Shown here one piece after another: positions 34,507 through 43,950 of a stretch of DNA of 64,000 bases. The stretch is taken from NCBI GenBank assembly GCA_030601755.1, contig JAUWBF010000004.1, positions 1 through 64,000 of the forward strand, in the 5' to 3' direction. Numbering within the stretch: the stretch's first letter is position 1; the number at the start of each line of letters is the position of its first letter. The notes beneath the pieces were generated by a model. That model worked only from the letters and a program-made list of their open reading frames with translations. It did no database searches and was not told the DNA's origin. The position numbers and the translations under genes were made by a program. Source of the DNA: Verrucomicrobiota bacterium (GTDB lineage Bacteria; Verrucomicrobiota; Verrucomicrobiia; Opitutales; Opitutaceae).

Positions 34507-35727
34507 GTGAATTTCCCGTCCTCCCTGCGCGCACTCAACTCCCGCAACTATCGCCTCTTTTTCAGCGGCCAGAGCCTGTCGCTGGTGGGCAACTGGATGA
34601 CGATCACGACGACCGCGTGGCTGGGCTACGAGTTGTCGGACAGCGCCTTCGTGCTGGGGCTGCTGGGTTTCGCCAGCCAGATACCGTCGCTGGTGCTCGC
34701 CCCGTTCACAGGCTTGCTGGGCGACCGGTTCGACCGGCGGGGGTTGCTCACGGGGCTGACGGTGCTGGCGATGCTGCAATCGCTGACACTCGCGGTGATC
34801 ACCCACACCGGCGTAGTGACGGTGGGCTGGCTGCTGGCGCTGGCCGCGGTGCAGGGGTTGATCAACTCGGTGGAGTTTCCCACGCGGCAGTCGTTCGTCA
34901 TCGAGATGATCGACGACCGCAAGGACCTGCCCAACGCCATCGGGCTCAACTCCAGCATGTTCAACCTCGCCCGCCTGCTGGGTCCGTCGCTGGCCGGCCT
35001 AGCGCTGGTGAAGCTGGGCGCGACGGCCTGCTACGCGATCGACACCGTGACCTACCTGCCGGTGATCGGTTGCTTTCTCGCGATGCGTCCGCGGCCGCGG
35101 GCGGCGCGCGTCGGGGCGGCGGGTTCGCCGCTGGCGCAGCTGCGCGCCGGCTGGAGCTACGCCGTGCGCACGCCGTCGGTGCGCGCGCCGTTGATCCTGG
35201 TGTCGACGACGGCGATGTTTGGCTTCGCCGGCAACATGCTCGCGCCGGTTTTCGCGCGCGACGTGTTCCACGGCGATGCCGGCACGCTCGGCTGGATGTT
35301 CGCCTCGGTCGGCGCGGGCGCGCTGGTCGCCGCGGTGGTGCTCAGCAACCTGCCGTCCGTCGCCAAACTCGCCCGCTGGATCACACGCGGCGCCGTGCTC
35401 ATCGCCGTCGGCCTGATCGCCCTCGGCCTAAGCCCCAACCTGCCCTGCGCCCTCGCCGCCATGGGCGTGACCGGACTCGGCACGGTGTTCGCCATGGCCG
35501 GCAGCAACACGCTCATTCAGTCCTTCGTCGAGGACGACAAGCGCGGGCGTATCATGGGCCTGTTCGTCATGGCGATCAGCATGGGGCCGATCGGCAGCGC
35601 CATCATCGGCTACACCGCCGAGCACGCCGCCGGTCCGCGCTGGACGGTGATCGGCTGCTCGCTGCTGGTGGTCGCGGCGGCGTTGCGCTTTCGCCACGTC
35701 ATGAAGACCCGCCCGACGGTGGCGTGA
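34507..35727 (+). CDS. MFS transporter (EntS/MFS_3-like exporter)
   Basis: A 406-residue, 12-helix permease: NYRLFFSGQSLSLVGNWMTI in helix 1, GLLGDRFDRRGLLTGL in the loop between helices 2 and 3, and VEFPTRQSFVIEMIDDRKDL before helix 5, all typical of the MFS_3 drug/siderophore exporter group. Start at GTG 34507 fits the family; the frame is open upstream to 34432. Substrate unknown. Confidence 0.9.
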   Translation: MNFPSSLRALNSRNYRLFFSGQSLSLVGNWMTITTTAWLGYELSDSAFVLGLLGFASQIPSLVLAPFTGLLGDRFDRRGLLTGLTVLAMLQSLTLAVITHTGVVTVGWLLALAAVQGLINSVEFPTRQSFVIEMIDDRKDLPNAIGLNSSMFNLARLLGPSLAGLALVKLGATACYAIDTVTYLPVIGCFLAMRPRPRAARVGAAGSPLAQLRAGWSYAVRTPSVRAPLILVSTTAMFGFAGNMLAPVFARDVFHGDAGTLGWMFASVGAGALVAAVVLSNLPSVAKLARWITRGAVLIAVGLIALGLSPNLPCALAAMGVTGLGTVFAMAGSNTLIQSFVEDDKRGRIMGLFVMAISMGPIGSAIIGYTAEHAAGPRWTVIGCSLLVVAAALRFRHVMKTRPTVA

Positions 35728-35906
35728 GCGCGCGGCCTGCGGTGGTGGAAGGTGGGCTTTAGAATGACCACGCCGCGCGCCCGGGGGAAGGGGCGGAGGG
35801 AAGGGGCCGGGGAGGAGGGGGCCGGGAGAGTTGGACGAGCGATGGTTTCGCTCAAGGGACGTCCGCCACCGGTTGACGCCGCGCAACAAGCGGCTTGCCT
35901 CCGACC

Positions 35907-36455
35907 ATGTCTCGACTCTCGGCAGGCTACACCTTTCCCGCCCTTCAACTGCAGACCATTCACGGCGACGTCGTGGATGTGCCCGCCGGCGACGGCAGGT
36001 TCACCCATCTGCAGTTTCGCCGCTTCGCGGGATGCCCGATTTGCAACACGCACCTGCGGCCGTTCGCCCGCCGCGCGACCGAACTGGAGGCAGCCGGTAT
36101 TCGAGAAGTGGTCTTCTTCCACTCGTCCGCGGAGGCGCTACGGCGGCACGACGACGGCCTGCCCTTCGCCCTCGTCGCCGACCCCCGCAAGGAATTCTAC
36201 CGCCGCTTCGGCGTCGAGACCTCGCGGCTCGCCGTGCTGCATCCTCGCGCGTGGCTGGGCGGACTGCGGGGACTCTTCGCCACCAAGCCTGCCATCCGCA
36301 TCGAGAACGGCCCGCTCGGCCTGCCCGCGGACATCCTCGTCGACAGCGGGGGGCGCGTGGCGGCGGTCAAATACGGCAAGCACGCCTACGACCAATGGAG
36401 CGTCGACGAGCTGCTTGTCTTGGTGGCGAACGCGCGGACCACCGCGGCGGTCTGA
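35907..36455 (+). CDS. Peroxiredoxin-like AhpC/TSA protein
   Basis: A 182-residue thioredoxin-fold protein: LQFRRFAGCPICNTHLRPFA holds a CxxC instead of the peroxiredoxin TxxC, and FFHSSAEALRRH and LVADPRKEFYRRFGV follow the peroxiredoxin-like AhpC/TSA_2 pattern. Probably a thiol-dependent reductase rather than a classical peroxidase. Start at ATG MSRLSAG; a TTG lies four codons earlier. Confidence 0.85.
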   Translation: MSRLSAGYTFPALQLQTIHGDVVDVPAGDGRFTHLQFRRFAGCPICNTHLRPFARRATELEAAGIREVVFFHSSAEALRRHDDGLPFALVADPRKEFYRRFGVETSRLAVLHPRAWLGGLRGLFATKPAIRIENGPLGLPADILVDSGGRVAAVKYGKHAYDQWSVDELLVLVANARTTAAV

Positions 36456-36571
36456 TCGCGGACGGCATCCAACACGCGACATCCGCGAGCGCTGCGAACC
36501 GGCCAACTGTAACCGGCGCGGGCGCAATCGGCACAGTCACCACCGGCACGGTGCGACGTCGTTTTGTGCAT

Positions 36572-36588
36572 GACGGCGCAAAGCCGTC
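36572..36588. repeat. Short GC hairpin upstream of HupE
   Basis: GACGGC-GCAAA-GCCGTC forms a 6-bp stem with a five-base loop, 18 bases before the HupE start, with no T-run. No riboswitch consensus was recognised in 36456-36606. Confidence 0.35.
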
Positions 36589-36606
36589 GCCACTAGGTTG
36601 CGCGCG

Positions 36607-37188
36607 ATGCCACCGGCCGCTCCAGACGTATCCTTCGGTCCGTTTTTCCGACTCGGCATCGAGCACATCTTCACCGGCTACGATCACCTGCTGTTCCTGC
36701 TCGCGCTGCTGTTGGTATGCACGCGCTGGCGCGAGCTGCTCGCCATCGTCACCTGCTTCACGGTCGGCCACACGGTGACGCTCGGCCTCGCCACCGCCGG
36801 ACTGGTGAACCTGCCGCCACCGGTGGCCGAGCCGCTCATCGCATTCACCATCCTCTTCGTCGGCGTGGAGAATGTGTTGCGGCGGGGCACCTCCGGCTCC
36901 GCGCGCTGGGCGCCGACGCTGCTGTTTGGGCTCGTGCATGGTTTCGGCTTCGCCACGGTGCTGCGCGACCTCGGGGTCGGCCAGCAAGGAGGCGCGCTGG
37001 CGCGGCCGCTCTTCGCCTTCAACCTCGGCGTCGAATGCGGCCAGTTGCTCTTCGCCGCCATCGTGCTGCCACTGCTGTGGCGGGCGCGACGCCACCCCGC
37101 CTTCGTGCGCACGGGCGTGCCGGCTCTGTCGGCGCTGATCGCGTTGACGGGCTTCTATTGGTTGGTGGAACGGTTGTTGCTGGGCTGA
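36607..37188 (+). CDS. HupE/UreJ-family membrane protein
   Basis: A 193-residue, six-helix protein with the family signature GIEHIFTGYDHLLFLLALLL, followed by CFTVGHTVTLGLA and LLFGLVHGFGFATVL. Conserved His and Asp residues in the helices fit Ni/Co/Cu uptake. The TonB-dependent receptor downstream suggests a metal-acquisition locus. Start at MPPAAPD; a TTG lies three codons earlier. Confidence 0.88.
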   Translation: MPPAAPDVSFGPFFRLGIEHIFTGYDHLLFLLALLLVCTRWRELLAIVTCFTVGHTVTLGLATAGLVNLPPPVAEPLIAFTILFVGVENVLRRGTSGSARWAPTLLFGLVHGFGFATVLRDLGVGQQGGALARPLFAFNLGVECGQLLFAAIVLPLLWRARRHPAFVRTGVPALSALIALTGFYWLVERLLLG

Positions 37189-37195
37189 GCCGCCC

Positions 37196-37600
37196 ATGCC
37201 TCGTCGCCTGACCACGTTATTCGCCCGCAGTCCGCTGTGGCTGCTGATCGTCGCGTGGTTCTGCGCCAACAGCCCGCAGGAACTCACCCTGCATGTCTTT
37301 GAATGGGCCGGACAGGCCCGCCACTTCTCCCACCAAGCCTCGCTCCGCGCCGACGTCTCGCGACTGCTCGCCGGCAACCCGGAGCGTCCCGTGTGCATGA
37401 TCGCCGAGCGCGCGCCCGACACCCCGGACAACCGCGCCGCGCCGCACGCCGAGCTGGTGGTCAACAAGCTCCTCTACACCATCGAGGCCCGCGACGCGCT
37501 GACCGCGCCGGACACAGGACCGACCCACACCGCCCGCGGTGCCCCGCCCCGCGCGACCGTCCGCGCGGACGACGTTCCCCACCCGCCCCCGAGAGCCTGA
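37196..37600 (+). CDS. Hypothetical protein with N-terminal membrane segment
   Basis: A 134-residue protein: one hydrophobic segment (SPLWLLIVAWFCAN, 12-25), a His-rich soluble part (FEWAGQARHFSHQA) and a Pro/Arg-rich tail of low complexity. No family recognised. It lies 7 bases after HupE and before the TonB receptor, so an accessory role in the same uptake system is possible. The tail may be spurious. Confidence 0.5.
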   Translation: MPRRLTTLFARSPLWLLIVAWFCANSPQELTLHVFEWAGQARHFSHQASLRADVSRLLAGNPERPVCMIAERAPDTPDNRAAPHAELVVNKLLYTIEARDALTAPDTGPTHTARGAPPRATVRADDVPHPPPRA

Positions 37601-37751
37601 CCCGCCGCCGGCGACGCGCGCCCACCCTGCGCCGCCCCGGCCAACCGTCGCTCCACCCATCGGACGATCCCGCGCGCCACCGGCTCCGCGCGAGTGATCA
37701 CACCGTCGTTCGCCAGCCTCCGGGCCGCTTCGCGCGCCCATCCGTGTCATC

Positions 37752-39836
37752 ATGCAACTCTCCACCCGCTTACTCTTCGCATTCGTTTCCACCGGCGGAC
37801 TCCTCTCCGCCCAATCCACCGAAACCGCCGCGCCTTACGAGGCGCCGGCCCAAACGCTCGAGCCCGTCGTCGTCTACGGACGCTCGCTCGATCTCATCGG
37901 CGAGGCCTCCGCGGCTTCCGACGGCTTCGTCGGCAACACCGAGCTGGCCGCGCGCCCTTGGTTGCGTCGCGGCGAACTCCTCGAGGTCGTGCCCGGCGTC
38001 GTCATCACGCAGCACTCCGGCAGCGGCAAGGCCAACCAGTATTTCCTGCGCGGCTTCAATCTCGACCACGGCACCGACTTCGCGGTCACCGCCGACGGCA
38101 TGCCCATCAACCTGCGCACCCACGGCCACGGCCAGGGCTACACCGACCTCAATTTTATCATCCCCGAGCTCGTCGAAGGCATCGCGTATCAAAAAGGTCC
38201 CTACCACGCCGCCAACGGCGACTTCGCAACCGCCGGCGCCGCGCAGTTCACCTTCGTCGACTCGCTGCCCGCCGGCCTGCTCAAGGTCGAATACGGCGAG
38301 GACAACCACGCCCGCCTCGTCGCCGCCGACTCGCTCGCCGCGTCCTCCGGCGGCGTCACCACCGTGGCATTGGAGGCCTCCTACTACGACGGCCCCTGGG
38401 TCAACCCCGAGAACGGCCGCCGCCTCAACGGCTTCGCCCGCCACGTCTGGGACTCCGGCGACGCCCGCCACGCCGTCACCGCCCTCGCCTACCACGGCGA
38501 CTGGGACTCCACCGACCAGGTGCCGCTGCGCGCCATCGCCTCCGGCCTCATCGACCGCTTCGGCGCCATCGACCCCAGCGACGGCGGCGACAGCGACCGC
38601 GCCAGCCTCTCCTACGACGCCGGGTGGACCGCGCCCGACGCCCGCACCGCGCTCAACCTCCACGCGATCTACTACCGCATGGATCTGTATTCAAACTTCA
38701 CCTACTTCCTCGACGACCCCGTCGACGGCGACCAGTTCAACCAGCGCGACGAACGCGGCGTCTTCGGCGGCTCCCTCGCCCGCACCTGGGACTCCGAACT
38801 CGGCGGTCGCCCGCTCGAGACCACCGTCGGCCTCCAGGCCCGCCACGACGTCATCGACGTCGGCCTGCACCGCACCGCCAACCGCGCCCGCCGCTCCACC
38901 GTGCGCACCGACCGCGTCAACGAAAGCAGCGTCGGCCTCCACGCCGAGTCCACCCTGCGCGTGAACGACTGGCTGCGCGTGCAGCCCGGCGCGCGGCTCG
39001 ACGCCTACGCCTTCGACGTCGACAGCGACCTCGCCGCCAACTCCGGTCGCGAAACCGACGCCCTCCTCAGCCCCAAGCTCAACATCGTCCTCGGCCCCTG
39101 GGCCAGGACCGAATTCTACCTGAGCGCCGGGCAGGGTTTTCATAGCAACGACGCCCGCGGCACCACCATCACCGTCGATCCCGCCGACGGCGTCACCCCC
39201 GTCGCCAGGGTCGACCCGCTCGCCCGCGCGCGTGGCGTCGAGGTCGGCGTGCGCACCTCGGCCATTCCCGGCCTCGTCAGCACGCTCAGCGTCTGGGCGC
39301 TCGAGCTCGACTCCGAGCTGCTCTTCGTCGGCGACAGCGGCGCCACCGAGGCCAACGACAAGACCCGCCGCCACGGCGTCGAGTGGGCCAACTTTTACCA
39401 TGCCAACGACTGGCTCGCCTTCGACGCCGACGTCTCCCTCACCCACGCCCGCTACGTCGACGACGCCGGCGGCGCGCCCAACATCGGTCGCCGCATCCCC
39501 GGCTCCATCGACACCGTGCTCACCGGCGGCGTCATCGTCGACCTGCCCGGCGGCTGGTTCGGCAGCCTGCGCGGCCGCTACTTCGGTCCCCAGCCGCTCA
39601 TCGAGGACAATTCCGTCGAGGGCAAGTCGTCGCTCACCTTCAACGCCATGGTCGGCTGGAAAAACCGCGACTGGGAAGTCAGCCTCTCGGTGCTCAACCT
39701 CCTTGATCGCGACAACAACGACATCGTCTACTACTACGAGTCGCGGCTCCCCGGCGAAGGCGCGCCCGTGGCCGACCTGCACCTGCACCCCGCCGAGCCG
39801 CGCACCTTTCGCCTCGCGGTGACGCGACGCTTCTGA
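37752..39836 (+). CDS. TonB-dependent outer-membrane receptor
   Basis: A 694-residue receptor. A signal peptide (to about LLSAQS) is followed by a plug domain with LEPVVVYGRSLDLIGEASAA as TonB-box region and LLEVVPGVVITQHSGSGKAN / YFLRGFNLDHGTDFAVTADG as plug core. The 22-strand barrel ends in FRLAVTRRF. The plug matches the HupE-linked receptor group, so the ligand is probably a metal chelate. No cobalamin riboswitch is recognisable in the 151-bp upstream gap. Confidence 0.93.
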   Translation: MQLSTRLLFAFVSTGGLLSAQSTETAAPYEAPAQTLEPVVVYGRSLDLIGEASAASDGFVGNTELAARPWLRRGELLEVVPGVVITQHSGSGKANQYFLRGFNLDHGTDFAVTADGMPINLRTHGHGQGYTDLNFIIPELVEGIAYQKGPYHAANGDFATAGAAQFTFVDSLPAGLLKVEYGEDNHARLVAADSLAASSGGVTTVALEASYYDGPWVNPENGRRLNGFARHVWDSGDARHAVTALAYHGDWDSTDQVPLRAIASGLIDRFGAIDPSDGGDSDRASLSYDAGWTAPDARTALNLHAIYYRMDLYSNFTYFLDDPVDGDQFNQRDERGVFGGSLARTWDSELGGRPLETTVGLQARHDVIDVGLHRTANRARRSTVRTDRVNESSVGLHAESTLRVNDWLRVQPGARLDAYAFDVDSDLAANSGRETDALLSPKLNIVLGPWARTEFYLSAGQGFHSNDARGTTITVDPADGVTPVARVDPLARARGVEVGVRTSAIPGLVSTLSVWALELDSELLFVGDSGATEANDKTRRHGVEWANFYHANDWLAFDADVSLTHARYVDDAGGAPNIGRRIPGSIDTVLTGGVIVDLPGGWFGSLRGRYFGPQPLIEDNSVEGKSSLTFNAMVGWKNRDWEVSLSVLNLLDRDNNDIVYYYESRLPGEGAPVADLHLHPAEPRTFRLAVTRRF

Positions 39837-39936
39837 GCCAACCACGCAGCCGCGCGCAAACCCCGCCGCCGCCCCTCGCACCCGCGATCATTTTGATCGC
39901 GACCGGCGGGCGCGCGTGCGGTGATCGGCACCCGCC

Positions 39937-40653
39937 ATGTTCTCCCCCGCGATCGAAAAACAACGCCGCCAACTCTACTCCGCCGCCGTCGAGGGCATGG
40001 AGGAGCGCGTCGAGACCGCCGCCACCGCGGAGGACATGCTCGCCGCGCTGCACTGGGGCATGGCCCTCGTCGAACGCGCCCACGACGAAACCCCGGCGAA
40101 AATCCGCCGCACCGTCGCCTGCCGCGCCGGTTGCGACCACTGCTGCACCACGCTGGTCGACGTGCAGGCCCACGAGGTTTTTTATGCCGCCGAGCACATC
40201 CAGCTGAATTACTCGCCCGAACGGCTCGCCTCCCTGATCGAACGCCTCGCCGCCCACCGCGCGCGCCACGAGGCACTCGGCCCCGACGCCGCCCGCGAGC
40301 GTCCCTGGACCAAGTGCGCCCTGCTCGGCGCCGACGGCCGCTGCACCATTTACGAGAGCCGCCCAGCGATCTGTCGCGTGCACCACACCACGGATGCGTC
40401 GGCCTGCGCGGCGTTCGCCACCGACCCCGAGGTCGACCTCGACGCCGTCTACGTGCCGCCGTTGCGCGCCCGCATGTTCGCAGTGATGGTCGGCATCGAC
40501 GAGGCCATCGAAGCCGCCGGTTACGACGACCGCTCCTACGATTTCAACTCCGCGCTGCACGAGGCCCTGACCAACAGTCTCAGCCGCGCGCTCTGGATGC
40601 GAAAACTCCCCGCGTTTCCCGACGGCTGCCTGTCGGAGCGAGAGCAGGATTGA
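39937..40653 (+). CDS. YkgJ-family zinc/iron-chelating cysteine-cluster protein
   Basis: A 238-residue protein with the YkgJ cysteine cluster: ACRAGCDHCCTTLVDV, then KCALLGADGRCTIYESRPAICR. The N-terminal 60 residues are helical. YkgJ-type proteins bind a metal centre of unclear role. Terminates before a strong hairpin, convergent with the LacI gene. Confidence 0.9.
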   Translation: MFSPAIEKQRRQLYSAAVEGMEERVETAATAEDMLAALHWGMALVERAHDETPAKIRRTVACRAGCDHCCTTLVDVQAHEVFYAAEHIQLNYSPERLASLIERLAAHRARHEALGPDAARERPWTKCALLGADGRCTIYESRPAICRVHHTTDASACAAFATDPEVDLDAVYVPPLRARMFAVMVGIDEAIEAAGYDDRSYDFNSALHEALTNSLSRALWMRKLPAFPDGCLSEREQD

Positions 40654-40692
40654 GCGCCGTTCTTCACCCGCCGCCTGAAACTATCCGCAAAG

Positions 40693-40724
40693 ACATCACC
40701 GTAGGGTTGATTCCTAGGGTGATG
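40693..40724. terminator. Hairpin between convergent YkgJ and LacI genes
   Basis: ACATCACC-G-TAGG pairs with CCTA-G-GGTGATGT around GTTGATT: a 12-bp stem with one G/G mismatch. It has no T-run but sits 40 bases after the YkgJ stop and 76 before the LacI stop, so it may end transcription from both sides. Confidence 0.5.
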
Positions 40725-40799
40725 TTGCCGGCGGAGCGAACGGGCACGCCGGTTACTTCAGCACATACCAGAGCTGCATGTTGCTGTCCGTGACAGCGC

Positions 40800-41846
40800 C
40801 TACCTCCACCTCACCGTGGCCCCGTCCCTCCATGTGCCCGCGATCAGCGACACTTCCGGCGTTGTTGGCAATCCCGCGTGATTGAGATAGAGTTCGCGAG
40901 CCAGCAGGTTGATGGTTCCGCGTCCCACCTCGTGCGTGCGCGCATCCATACCCGCGTGGCCGGTCAAGTGGCGCACCGGCACGGCGACGACCCCCGCTTC
41001 CCCCGGCACCCGGACTCCGATCTCCCGCAGCCAGCCCATGACGGCGGAATCCGTGGTCATCACGCACTCCGGTCGATAGCGGCGGAACCAGCGCACAAAA
41101 TTGTCGCGCGAAGGCAGCACCTCCCAACCGGACACCAACGGGACCCTCATCTCGCGCGGCTGTTGCTCCCTCCATGCGAGGTAGCGGCCCGAAATGGTGT
41201 AACCGACGTTTGCGTCGAGCGCATGAGAAAACGCGAATCCGATTCGCCGGTAATCTCGCTTCTGCAACTCGGTCAGACAGGCGTTCATGCCCTCCATGTA
41301 ATCCGTCGAGGTGCGATGCACCGGCAGGGTCGCCCGCGCGTGGAATCCAGCCGCAACCACCGTGAAATGCCGCCAGTCGCAGTCCGGATAATCTCGCTCC
41401 AAGCCTCCGCCAGGGAAGAGCACGACACCGCGAATGCCCCTTGCGCGCAGGATTCTCGTCAACTGGCCTCCAGTGGGTGGATGCCCGCCATGCACCGGAA
41501 ACTCCTCGACCAAAAACCCAAGTTCATCCGCGCGCTCCACCAACCCCGCGTGCAAGTCGGAGTAGAACTCGTGCGGTTCCTTCCATGATCGGATGGGCTC
41601 GTCGAATTTTGTCAGAACCGCGATTACCTCCCGGGTTCGCTTGCGACGGGAAGCGACCAACGCCGCCACCAAGGGATTCGGCCTGTAGCCGGCAGTCTTC
41701 GCCAAAGCACGTATTTTCTCCCTCAACTCGGCGCTCACCTCCGAACTCCCGCGCAAGGCGAGCGACACGGACATGACGCTGCACCCGGCCATCCGGGCCA
41801 CGTCTTTCATCGTAACCATTTTCGATTCGCTCCGCGGCTCTTTCAT
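40800..41846 (-). CDS. LacI-family transcriptional regulator
   Basis: A 348-residue repressor. HTH TMKDVARMAGCSVMSVSLAL and the hinge region RPNPLVAALVASRRK are followed by a periplasmic-binding-protein-like sensor domain (LRARGIRGVVLFPGGGLERD). Start chosen at MKEPRSE; the frame is open 13 codons upstream. It is divergent from the first glycan gene, and an identical palindrome lies before both glycan promoters. Confidence 0.92.
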   Translation of the reverse strand: MKEPRSESKMVTMKDVARMAGCSVMSVSLALRGSSEVSAELREKIRALAKTAGYRPNPLVAALVASRRKRTREVIAVLTKFDEPIRSWKEPHEFYSDLHAGLVERADELGFLVEEFPVHGGHPPTGGQLTRILRARGIRGVVLFPGGGLERDYPDCDWRHFTVVAAGFHARATLPVHRTSTDYMEGMNACLTELQKRDYRRIGFAFSHALDANVGYTISGRYLAWREQQPREMRVPLVSGWEVLPSRDNFVRWFRRYRPECVMTTDSAVMGWLREIGVRVPGEAGVVAVPVRHLTGHAGMDARTHEVGRGTINLLARELYLNHAGLPTTPEVSLIAGTWRDGATVRWR

Positions 41847-41890
41847 GGGCGGCCCGACTCCAGCGCGGATTCCCCGCGCCGCCAAGCAAA

Positions 41891-41904
41891 CTTTATCATT
41901 AAAG
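41891..41904. promoter_or_regulatory. LacI-type operator 1
   Basis: CTTTATCATTAAAG, with arms CTTTA/TAAAG. An identical 14-mer lies at 45774-45787, and both are followed after 30-40 bases by CGACGTAG or CGGACGTAG. It lies 44 bp before the LacI start and 49 bp before the fusion-gene start, so it can serve both directions. Confidence 0.75.
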
Positions 41905-42045
41905 CTTCGCGGCCTTCGCCAACCGCCATCCGTCGGACGTAGGGACGTTGCTTATGCCCCACCCCATTATTCCACCCGCCCTCCGCCTCCCGCTCCTGCT
42001 CGCGGGACTGGCGTTCACCGATCATCAGGCCTCCGCCACCACACT

Positions 42046-43251
42046 CACCAATCCCTCGCTGTTCGCCCCGAATTATTCAAGCAACGCCAAGGTCACCCAG
42101 TCGGCGGTCGGCGCGACCTCGGCCGCCACCCTCGACGCACTGACCGAATTCTGGGTCGTGCACGATTTCACCGGATTCGCAGACGGATCCAATGACCTCG
42201 CCTTCAGCTCCGGAGATATGCCCGGCATCCGGTTCGATTTCAGCGGAGGCATCCATCCGACCACCGGAAATGAGCTGACCAACACCACCTTCACGACCTC
42301 GGACGCGAGCGCCATTCGCATCCAGTCAAACACGACGACGGCCACGACCATCAGCGGCCTGATCGATTTCACCGGAGCCCAGGTAAACGCCGCCGCCTTC
42401 ACCCTGGCGGGCAATCGCTTCGACCGTGTCGCGACCATCACCGTCTCCTTTCTCTCCAGGGACTCCGCCAATCCGACCGCGCTGTCCACCCAGACCTACG
42501 TCGGCACGGGTTCGCCCTCGACCAACGGCCTCTACTTCGGCTATGCGGCGGACCCCGGACGGGGTATCGGCGGCATCCTTATCGAGATCGAACTCAACTC
42601 CGGTTCCACCACCTCCATCTTCGGCCTCGACGACGTGGGCTTCTCACTAACCGATCCCCTTCTGTTCGAACCGGAGTATTCCACCAATCCCAAAATCACC
42701 TGGTCCGCCGCAACGGCGACTGCGGCCCCGGCCATCGACGCCCTCGACGGGTTTCGGGTCGTGCGCGATTTCACCGGATTCGCAGACGGATCCAACGACC
42801 TCTCCTTCAGCTCCAAGGATATGCCCGGCATCCGGTTCGAATTCAGCGGAGGCATCCATCCGACCACCGGAAATGAGCTGACCAACACCACCTTCACGAC
42901 CTCGGGCGCGAGCGCCATTCGTATCCAGTCAAACACGACGACGGCCACGACCATCAGCGGTCTGATCGATTTCACCGGAGCCCCGGTAAACGCCGCCGCC
43001 TTCACCCTTGCGGGCAATCGTTTCGGCCGCGTGGCGACCATCAAAGTCACCTTCCGCTCCGAGGACTCGGCCAATCCGACCGTCCTCTCCACCCAGACCT
43101 ACAACGGCACGGGCTCGACCTCGACCAACGGCCTCTACTTCGGCTATGCGGCGGCCCCCGGACGGGGCATCGGCGGCATCCTTATCGAGATCGAACTCAA
43201 CTCCGGTTCCACCACCTCCATCTTCGGCCTCGACGACATGGGCTTCTCGCC
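42046..43251 (+). repeat. Two tandem 603-bp repeats inside the fusion gene
   Basis: Repeat 1 (about 42046-42648) and repeat 2 (about 42649-43251) share long identical runs, for example from 42164 and 42767 (period 603 bp, 201 codons). Each encodes one domain (LF.P.YS.N.K, FTGFADGSNDL, SGGIHPTTGNELTNTTFTTS, FGLDD.GFS). The sharpest similarity is in the middle, suggesting a recent tandem duplication. Confidence 0.85.
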
Positions 43252-43941
43252 CATGACCGCCCATCGCGTGCCTGTCACCGCCCGCTGGCGGGATGACGGG
43301 GCCTGGGCCGATTCGCCTTCCGTGATCACCAATCACAGCGACGACGGCGAGGCCGGCGCCCGCGTGGTGAGCCAGGGCTTCGCCCAACTGTTTCTCTCCC
43401 TGCCCGCGCTGGAAATTGGCGCGGTTTATCGCGTGCGCCTCGACGCCGAGCTGTCCGGCCAGATCGAGACCGTCTCCGTGCGTGTCCGCAAGCGCGCCCA
43501 ACCCTACACGCTGTTCGGCTCCCGGGATTTTGTGAACGAGGACAACCAACTCGCGTCCGAACTCCAGTTGCGGACCCCCGCCTCGACGCAGGCCGATGAG
43601 TTTGGGCTCTATCTGGTAGTCACCGGGGCGGGCGTCCTCGACATCGCCCGGGCCACCCTCGAACGCCTGCCCGGCTTCGACATCCCCGAGGACCCGGTCG
43701 GGCCCCGCGGCCAGTTGCTGGCCAATCCCGGCTTCGCCTTGCTCGACGCCGGCTGGGCGCTCCAAAACGCCCATGTCGGGACCACTCCGTCCTCCGGCAA
43801 CCACCTCTTGCTCGAGCCGCAGGCAGGCAGTCGCGCCGTCGCCCTCCAACTCGAACCGGTGACGCTCCGCATCGGGCAAAGCTACGAAATCGAAGTGGTC
43901 GGCCAGAACCTCGCCGGGCTGCAAACACGGCTGCGCGGCGC

Positions 43942-43950
43942 GGGGGGGGG
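43942..43950 (+). other. G9 homopolymer at the frameshift
   Basis: Nine consecutive G residues. Upstream homology is in the frame of 41954, and downstream homology (from ACG at 43951) is shifted. The intact paralogue carries ten non-repetitive bases at this point, so a G10 state would restore the frame. Confidence 0.8.

Noticed and set aside
36456-37751. Cobalamin riboswitch upstream of HupE or the TonB receptor
   Set aside because: No B12-box pattern is recognisable; only a small hairpin at 36572-36588.
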